DNA from: an uncultured Clostridia bacterium
GTDB lineage: Bacteria > Bacillota > Clostridia > Oscillospirales > Acutalibacteraceae
Assembly (NCBI GenBank): GCA_947626485.1
Contig: CANQSG010000057.1
Coordinates: 1 to 10,721 of the forward strand
Direction of reading: 5' to 3'
DNA: 10,721 bases
Shown here: piece by piece, positions 6,804-10,721 of the stretch
Layout of the letters: every line of letters begins with the position of its first letter
Position numbering within the stretch: position 1 is the first letter of the stretch
Notes under the pieces: generated by a model
What the model was told of the DNA's origin: nothing
The model's input: the letters and a program-made list of their open reading frames with translations, nothing else
Database searches by the model: none
Translations under genes and position numbers: made by a program

Positions 6804-8738
6804 GTGCAGGAAAAGAAAAAGTTTTATATCACGACCGCCATCGCCTACACGTCCCGCAAGCCGCACATCGGCAACACCTACGACGTCGTGCTGGCAGACT
6901 GCATCGCCCGCTACAAGCGCATGCTGGGCTACGACGTCTTCTTCCAGACCGGCGCCGACGAGCACGGGCAGAAGATCGAGGAATACGCGAAGGCCGAGGG
7001 CATCACGCCGAAGGCCTACGTCGACCGCGTCTCGGGCGAGATCAAAAGCGTCTGGGACGCGATGCACACGAGTTACGACCGCTTCATCCGCACGACCGAC
7101 GCCGACCACGTCGCCTCGGTGCAGGCGATTTTTAAGAAGCTGTACGACCAGGGCGACATCTACAAAAGCGAGTACGAGGGCAAATACTGCGTCCCCTGCG
7201 AGTCCTTTTTCACCGCCTCCCAGCTCGTCGACGGCAAGTGCCCCGACTGCGGGCGCGAGGTGACCGACGCGAAGGAGGAGGCCTATTTCCTGCGGCTGAG
7301 CAAGTATCAGGATCGCCTGCTCGACTACATCGAGAGCCACCCCGATTTTATCCAGCCCGAATCCCGCCGCAACGAGATGATCAACAACTTCCTGAAGCCG
7401 GGGCTGAACGACCTTTGCGTCTCGCGCTCCTCGTTTCAGTGGGGCATTCCGGTGGAGTTCGACCCCGGGCACGTGATCTACGTCTGGATCGACGCGCTCT
7501 GCAACTACATCACCGGCGTCGGCTACCACCCCGACGGCAGCTCCGACCGCTACCGCCACTACTGGCCTGCCGACCTGCACGTCATCGGCAAGGACATCGT
7601 CCGGTTCCACACGATCTACTGGCCGATCATTTTGATGGCGCTCGGCGAGCCGCTGCCGAAGCAGGTGCTCGGCCACCCGTGGATGCTCTTCGCCGAGGAC
7701 AAGATGAGCAAATCGAAGGGCAACGTGATCTATGCCGACGACCTCGCGAACCGATTCGGCGTCGACGCGGTGCGGTATTACCTGCTCTCGCAGATGCCCT
7801 TCGCGCAGGACGGCAACATCACCTATGAAAGCTTCCTTTCGGTTTACAACAGCGACCTCGCGAACACGCTCGGCAACCTCGTCAACCGCACCGTCGCCAT
7901 GAGCGGCAAGTATTTTGACGGCAAGGTTTCCCGCGCCGACGAGGCCGACGAGACCGACCGCAGCTTCCGCGCGGCGGCCGACGAGACGGTGCGGGATTAT
8001 TACCGCCTGATGGACGCCTACCGCAACGCCGACGCGATGGAAACCGTGCTGAATTTCGCGAAGCGCTGCAACAAATATATCGACGAGACGACGCCCTGGG
8101 CGCTCGCCAAGGCGCCCGACGGCCACGCGCGGCTCGAAGGGGTGCTGTACCACCTGCTCGAGGGCATCCGGCTGCTCGCCGCGCTGCTGACCCCGGCGAT
8201 GCCCGATTGCGCCGACGCCATTCGCGCCCAGCTGCAATGCGACGACCGGACGCTGTCCTTCGGGGTCTGCGCGGCTTACGCCGTCGGCGAGGCAAAGCCG
8301 CTCTTTGCCCGCATCGACGCCGCGCAGGTGCTTTCACAGCTCGCCGAGGAGACGAAAGCGCAGCAGGCTCTCGAGGCCGCGGCGGCGGAACAGGCGGGCG
8401 TCGCGACGCTTTCGCAAATCTCGATCGACGATTTTGCAAAGGTCGAGCTGCGCGCCGCGCTGGTGACGGCATGCGAGCCGGTCAAGCGGGCGAAAAAGCT
8501 GTTGAAGCTGACGCTTGACGACGGCAGCGGCACGCCCCGCACCGTCGTTTCGGGCATCGCGAAATGGTATACGCCCGAGGCGCTCGTCGGCCACACGGTG
8601 ATCGTGGTCGCCAACCTGAAGCCGGCGGTGCTCTGCGGCGTCGAGAGCAACGGCATGATCTTAGCGACGGACGCGGCGGAGGACGACGTGCGCGTGCTCT
8701 TTGCCGACGGCGTCCCGGCGGGCAGCAAGGTGCGGTGA
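6804..8738 (+). CDS. metG: Methionyl-tRNA synthetase with C-terminal tRNA-binding domain
   Basis: Class I aminoacyl-tRNA synthetase that joins methionine to tRNA-Met in the cytoplasm, using ATP. 644 residues, the usual size for the bacterial form with an appended domain. The Rossmann fold opens with the HIGH-type signature KPHIGN (19-24). A zinc knuckle is formed by CVPC (129-132) and CPDC (146-149). The KMSKS loop is exact at 300-304. After the helical anticodon-binding domain, residues about 539-644 (ISIDDFAKVELRAALV onward) form the Trbp111/EMAP-like tRNA-binding domain, typical of dimeric MetRS. The frame is open far upstream, but GTG at 6804 is the start: GGAGGG (6791-6796) lies seven bases before it and homology begins at KKKFYITTAIAY. 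Its stop overlaps the tatD start in TGATG, so the two are translationally coupled. Confidence 0.97.
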   Translation: MQEKKKFYITTAIAYTSRKPHIGNTYDVVLADCIARYKRMLGYDVFFQTGADEHGQKIEEYAKAEGITPKAYVDRVSGEIKSVWDAMHTSYDRFIRTTDADHVASVQAIFKKLYDQGDIYKSEYEGKYCVPCESFFTASQLVDGKCPDCGREVTDAKEEAYFLRLSKYQDRLLDYIESHPDFIQPESRRNEMINNFLKPGLNDLCVSRSSFQWGIPVEFDPGHVIYVWIDALCNYITGVGYHPDGSSDRYRHYWPADLHVIGKDIVRFHTIYWPIILMALGEPLPKQVLGHPWMLFAEDKMSKSKGNVIYADDLANRFGVDAVRYYLLSQMPFAQDGNITYESFLSVYNSDLANTLGNLVNRTVAMSGKYFDGKVSRADEADETDRSFRAAADETVRDYYRLMDAYRNADAMETVLNFAKRCNKYIDETTPWALAKAPDGHARLEGVLYHLLEGIRLLAALLTPAMPDCADAIRAQLQCDDRTLSFGVCAAYAVGEAKPLFARIDAAQVLSQLAEETKAQQALEAAAAEQAGVATLSQISIDDFAKVELRAALVTACEPVKRAKKLLKLTLDDGSGTPRTVVSGIAKWYTPEALVGHTVIVVANLKPAVLCGVESNGMILATDAAEDDVRVLFADGVPAGSKVR

Positions 8739-9529
8739 TGCAGCCGCTCGAACGCCCGGCGAATCCGGGCGAGATCTTCGATTTTCACGCGCATTATGAC
8801 GATGCGGCGTTTGACCCCGACCGCGACGAGGTGCTGCGCGAACTGCCGGATTTCGGCGTTTGCGGCGTGCTCAACTGCGGCGTCGACCTTTCTTCATCCC
8901 GCGCCTGCATCGCGCTGGCGGAGCGCTATGCCTATTGTTACGCCGCGGCGGGGTATCACCCGGAAAACCTCGACGGCAGCCCGCTCGACGTCGACGCGCT
9001 GTGCGAGCTGCTGCGCGCGCCGAAGGTCGTCGCCGTCGGGGAGATCGGGCTTGACTACCACTGGGAAGCCGACGAGGCCGGACGAAAATGGCAGGTCGAC
9101 TGCTTTACCCGGCAGCTGGAGCTGGCGAACGAGCTCGGCTACCCCGTGATCGTGCACGACCGCGACGCCCACGCCGACACCCTCGAGCTGCTGCGGCGGT
9201 ATCGCCCGCAGGGCGTCGTCCATTGCTTTTCGGGCAGCGCCGAGATGGCGGAAGAGCTGCTGAAATTGGGGCTGTACCTCGGCGTCGGCGGCGTTTCGAC
9301 CTTTCAAAACGCGAAAAAAATCCGCGCCGTGCTCGAAACGCTCCCCCTCGACCGGCTGCTGCTCGAGACCGACGCGCCCTATCTCGCCCCCGTGCCCTAC
9401 CGCGGGACGCGCTGCCATTCCGGCATGATCATCCGGGTCGCCGAAGCCATCGCCGAACTGCGTGCGACGACCCGCGAGGAAGTGCTGGCGCGCTCGCTCG
9501 AAAACGGAAAACGGCTGTTCCGGCTCTGA
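8738..9529 (+). CDS. tatD: TatD-family metal-dependent hydrolase (DNase)
   Basis: TIM-barrel metallohydrolase of the TatD family. Members act as divalent-metal-dependent deoxyribonucleases, but the physiological role in Firmicutes is poorly fixed. 263 residues, normal for the family. The metal ligands are present: HxH in DFHAHYDD (15-22, His17 and His19), Glu102 in GEIGLDYHW, His140 in VIVHDRDAH, His162 in VHCFSGS and Asp212 in LLLETDAPYLAPVPYRG. The ATG shares its A with the metG stop (TGATG), and AAGG lies seven bases upstream. The metG-tatD pairing is common in Firmicutes. One small difference: after the conserved RG, where many homologues have an asparagine-rich turn, this protein reads TRCHSGMI. 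No terminator follows directly, so transcripts probably continue to 9733-9765. Confidence 0.93.
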   Translation: MQPLERPANPGEIFDFHAHYDDAAFDPDRDEVLRELPDFGVCGVLNCGVDLSSSRACIALAERYAYCYAAAGYHPENLDGSPLDVDALCELLRAPKVVAVGEIGLDYHWEADEAGRKWQVDCFTRQLELANELGYPVIVHDRDAHADTLELLRRYRPQGVVHCFSGSAEMAEELLKLGLYLGVGGVSTFQNAKKIRAVLETLPLDRLLLETDAPYLAPVPYRGTRCHSGMIIRVAEAIAELRATTREEVLARSLENGKRLFRL

Positions 9530-9535
9530 AATCTC

Positions 9536-9564
9536 GCATAAACCCCGCGTTCCGGTTTATACTA
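9536..9564 (+). promoter_or_regulatory. Sigma-G-like (forespore) promoter for the small Gln/Asn-rich gene
   Basis: GCATA at 9536-9540 and TATACTA at 9558-9564 are separated by 17 bases. The Bacillus sigma-G consensus is GHATR, 17-18 bases, CATNHTA, so the -35 is exact and the -10 differs only in its first base. TATACT also resembles a sigma-A -10, but no TTGACA-like -35 lies at the right distance. It starts seven bases after the tatD stop and would start transcription just before the ribosome binding site of the 43-codon gene. Confidence 0.45.
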
Positions 9565-9568
9565 AACC
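9538..9568. repeat. Triple TAAACC/GGTTTA inverted repeat overlapping the promoter
   Basis: ATAAACC (9538-9544) is inverted as GGTTTAT (9554-9560) across nine bases. GGTTTA (9554-9559) is inverted again as TAAACC (9563-9568) across three bases. The three copies cover the interval from the -35 to just past the -10 of the putative promoter. They could be an operator, or a weak AT hairpin after tatD; no T-run follows, so a terminator is unlikely. Confidence 0.45.
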
Positions 9569-9587
9569 TGAAAGCGAGGTGAACTTC

Positions 9588-9719
9588 ATGAGCCAGAACA
9601 AGAACCGCCAGGACAAGCAGAACGCCCAAAACAACAACCAGAACCAGACGAATCAACAGACCAACCAGCAGAACAAGCAGGAGCTCAACCCGCAGACCGA
9701 CGCCGAAAAGCGCGACTAA
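9588..9719 (+). CDS. 43-residue Gln/Asn-rich small protein, possibly gamma-type spore protein-like
   Basis: A short, entirely hydrophilic protein: more than half of its residues are Gln or Asn, with scattered Lys, Arg and Asp and no Cys, Trp, Tyr or Phe. It ends in LNPQTDAEKRD (33-43). A good ribosome binding site, GAGGTG (9576-9581), lies six bases before the ATG. A sigma-G-like promoter precedes it and a strong terminator follows, so this is a real small gene and not noise. Composition and promoter recall the gamma-type small acid-soluble spore proteins, Gln/Asn-rich amino-acid reserves made in the forespore, but I cannot see their repeated FASETNAQQ-type motif; TDAEK is at best a faint echo. 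It could equally be an unrelated disordered peptide. Function is inference; existence of the gene is fairly safe. Confidence 0.7.
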   Translation: MSQNKNRQDKQNAQNNNQNQTNQQTNQQNKQELNPQTDAEKRD

Positions 9720-9732
9720 ACCTGCACCGCTC

Positions 9733-9765
9733 AAAAAAACGCCCCGTGAAAACGGAGCGTTTTTT
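9733..9765. terminator. Bidirectional intrinsic terminator between convergent genes
   Basis: An eight-position stem (9740-9747 with 9752-9759, one C-A mismatch) closed by a GAAA tetraloop is flanked by an A-run on the left (9733-9739) and a T-run on the right (9760-9765). It therefore works as a hairpin plus U-tract on both strands. It ends the rightward unit after the 43-codon gene and the leftward unit after the YitT-family gene, whose stop is at 9782. Confidence 0.92.
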
Positions 9766-9781
9766 GCTTGTTCGGGCGGGG

Positions 9782-10639
9782 TCAGGTCGGCCGGCGAAAG
9801 CCTTCGCCGAAGATCTCGCCGACGTCGAGCAGGAGGAAAAAGGCCTGCTCGTCGAGGCGGCGGACGAGGGAGCGCAGGCGGGCTGCCTCGTGCCGACGCA
9901 CGGCGCAGAGCAGCATCGTGCGCGGGGCGTTGGTGTAGCCGCCGGTGGCATGCAGGCGGGTGACGCCCCGACCGAGCTGCGAGAGAATCGCGGCTGCGAG
10001 CGCGTCGGGCTGCGAGGTGATGAGCAGCATCAGCTTGCCGCTGTCCGAGCCGTAGAGCAGGCGGTCGATGACGTTCGAGGAGACCGAGATCGCCAGCGCG
10101 GAATAGAGCGCGCTCTCGAAATCGCGGTAAACGTAGGCCGAAAAGGCGACGACGGCGACGTCCATCAGCAAAAGCAACCGCCCGACCGACAGCTGCGGCA
10201 GGCGGGCGTTCAGGCATTTTGCGAGGATGTCGACGCCGCCGGTGGTCGCGCCGCGCAGAAAGACGAGGCTCATGCCCGCCCCCGCCAGCAGGCCGCCGAA
10301 GAGCGCCGCCAAAATGCGATCGGTCGGCCGGGGCGGCGCCAGCCGGGCGACCAGCTCGAGCGCGGCGGCGGAAAAAACCGTCGCCGTCGCGGTGCGCAGG
10401 ATAAATCGCCGCCCGAACTGCGCGAGGCCGAGCAGCAAAATCGGCAGGTTGAGCAGCAAAACGACGCCGCCGACCGGCGTGTGAATCAGTTGTTGCAGCG
10501 CCGTGGCGACGCCGGTGACGCCGCCGGGCGAAATGTCGTTCGGGGCGAGAAAAACCGTGACGCCGACGGCATAAACCGCGCCGCCGGCGGCATAGGCCAG
10601 CAGATCGAGCGACGCGGCGCGAAAACGCGCTGTTTTCAA
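9782..10639 (-). CDS. YitT-family membrane protein with DUF2179 domain
   Basis: 285 residues from a TTG start at 10639. The N-terminal two-thirds (about 11-195) is the YitT membrane domain (DUF161/PF02588), with five or so hydrophobic segments and the family motifs NDISPGGVTG (34-43) and RGATTGGVDI (129-138). Residues about 200-283 are the cytoplasmic DUF2179 domain (PF10035), with GRGVT (223-227), GGY (233-235) and GEIFGEGF (274-281). The family is widespread in Firmicutes, usually in several paralogues, and its biochemical role is not firmly established; transport is only assumed. TTG is preferred because AGGTGG (10645-10650) lies five bases upstream. An in-frame ATG at 10681 lacks a binding site and falls within a probable upstream coding sequence. 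It is convergent with the tatD unit and shares its terminator. Confidence 0.88.
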   Translation of the reverse strand: MKTARFRAASLDLLAYAAGGAVYAVGVTVFLAPNDISPGGVTGVATALQQLIHTPVGGVVLLLNLPILLLGLAQFGRRFILRTATATVFSAAALELVARLAPPRPTDRILAALFGGLLAGAGMSLVFLRGATTGGVDILAKCLNARLPQLSVGRLLLLMDVAVVAFSAYVYRDFESALYSALAISVSSNVIDRLLYGSDSGKLMLLITSQPDALAAAILSQLGRGVTRLHATGGYTNAPRTMLLCAVRRHEAARLRSLVRRLDEQAFFLLLDVGEIFGEGFRRPT

Positions 10640-10653
10640 GCAAACCACCTCGG

Positions 10654-10721
10654 TTACAGTTTGCCCGAAAACGCCTCCCATATCACCGAAAACAGGAAAT
10701 CGAGCCGCGCGGTCTGCCCGT
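10654..10721 (-). CDS. C-terminal end of an unidentified gene (runs off the right edge)
   Basis: Minus-strand codons from 10719 to a TAA at 10656-10654 give 21 residues, GQTARLDFLFSVIWEAFSGK followed by a final Leu. Third codon positions are mostly G or C, as in the other genes here, while the competing frame (an N-terminal extension of the YitT protein) is not. The end lies 14 bases before the YitT TTG start, and the YitT ribosome binding site sits in between, as expected for consecutive genes in one operon. Too little is visible to name a family. Confidence 0.45.
   Translation of the reverse strand, partial: GQTARLDFLFSVIWEAFSGKL

Noticed and set aside
6714..8237. A 507-codon minus-strand open frame
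   Set aside because: It is antisense to metG, whose identity is certain from its KMSKS and zinc-knuckle motifs. The antisense product has no family features.

Overview
The window comes from a GC-rich (roughly two-thirds G+C by eye) Gram-positive anaerobe. I infer Clostridia of the Oscillospiraceae/Ruminococcaceae type. The reasons are AGGAGG-type ribosome binding sites, TTG and GTG starts preceded by strong Shine-Dalgarno sequences, a MetRS with a C-terminal tRNA-binding domain, a YitT-family protein, and a small Gln/Asn-rich gene behind a sigma-G-like (forespore) promoter. No rRNA, tRNA, CRISPR array, insertion sequence or phage gene is visible.

Layout. On the left, the minus strand carries the N-terminal 417 codons of a GH36 alpha-galactosidase, running off the window edge (1-1251). 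A divergent, AT-richer intergenic region of about 300 bp follows. It has an extended -10 promoter facing each way and a perfect 17-bp palindrome that looks like an operator. Rightwards runs a compact set of genes: rlmB (23S rRNA 2'-O-methyltransferase); a very long proline-rich membrane protein whose C-terminal half is built like a P1B-type ATPase but has lost the catalytic residues; a short open frame that is almost certainly its frameshifted C-terminus; an O-antigen-ligase-like polytopic membrane protein with a TTG start; metG (starting GTG); tatD (overlapping metG by one base in TGATG); and a 43-residue Gln/Asn-rich protein. A strong hairpin with T-tracts on both strands (9733-9765) closes this unit. 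It also ends the convergent minus-strand unit, which holds a YitT/DUF2179 membrane protein (TTG start) and, before it, the last 21 codons of an unidentified gene at the right edge.

The genes do not form one obvious pathway. rlmB, metG and tatD are housekeeping genes for ribosome modification, tRNA charging and a metal-dependent nuclease. Between rlmB and metG sit two membrane proteins of unclear role. The most unusual item is the pseudo-P-type ATPase: an approximately 510-residue disordered, Pro/Ala/Lys/Glu-rich cytoplasmic extension fused to a P-type ATPase scaffold without the phosphorylated aspartate, interrupted near its end by an apparent one-base deletion. The second item of interest is the tiny forespore-type gene after tatD.
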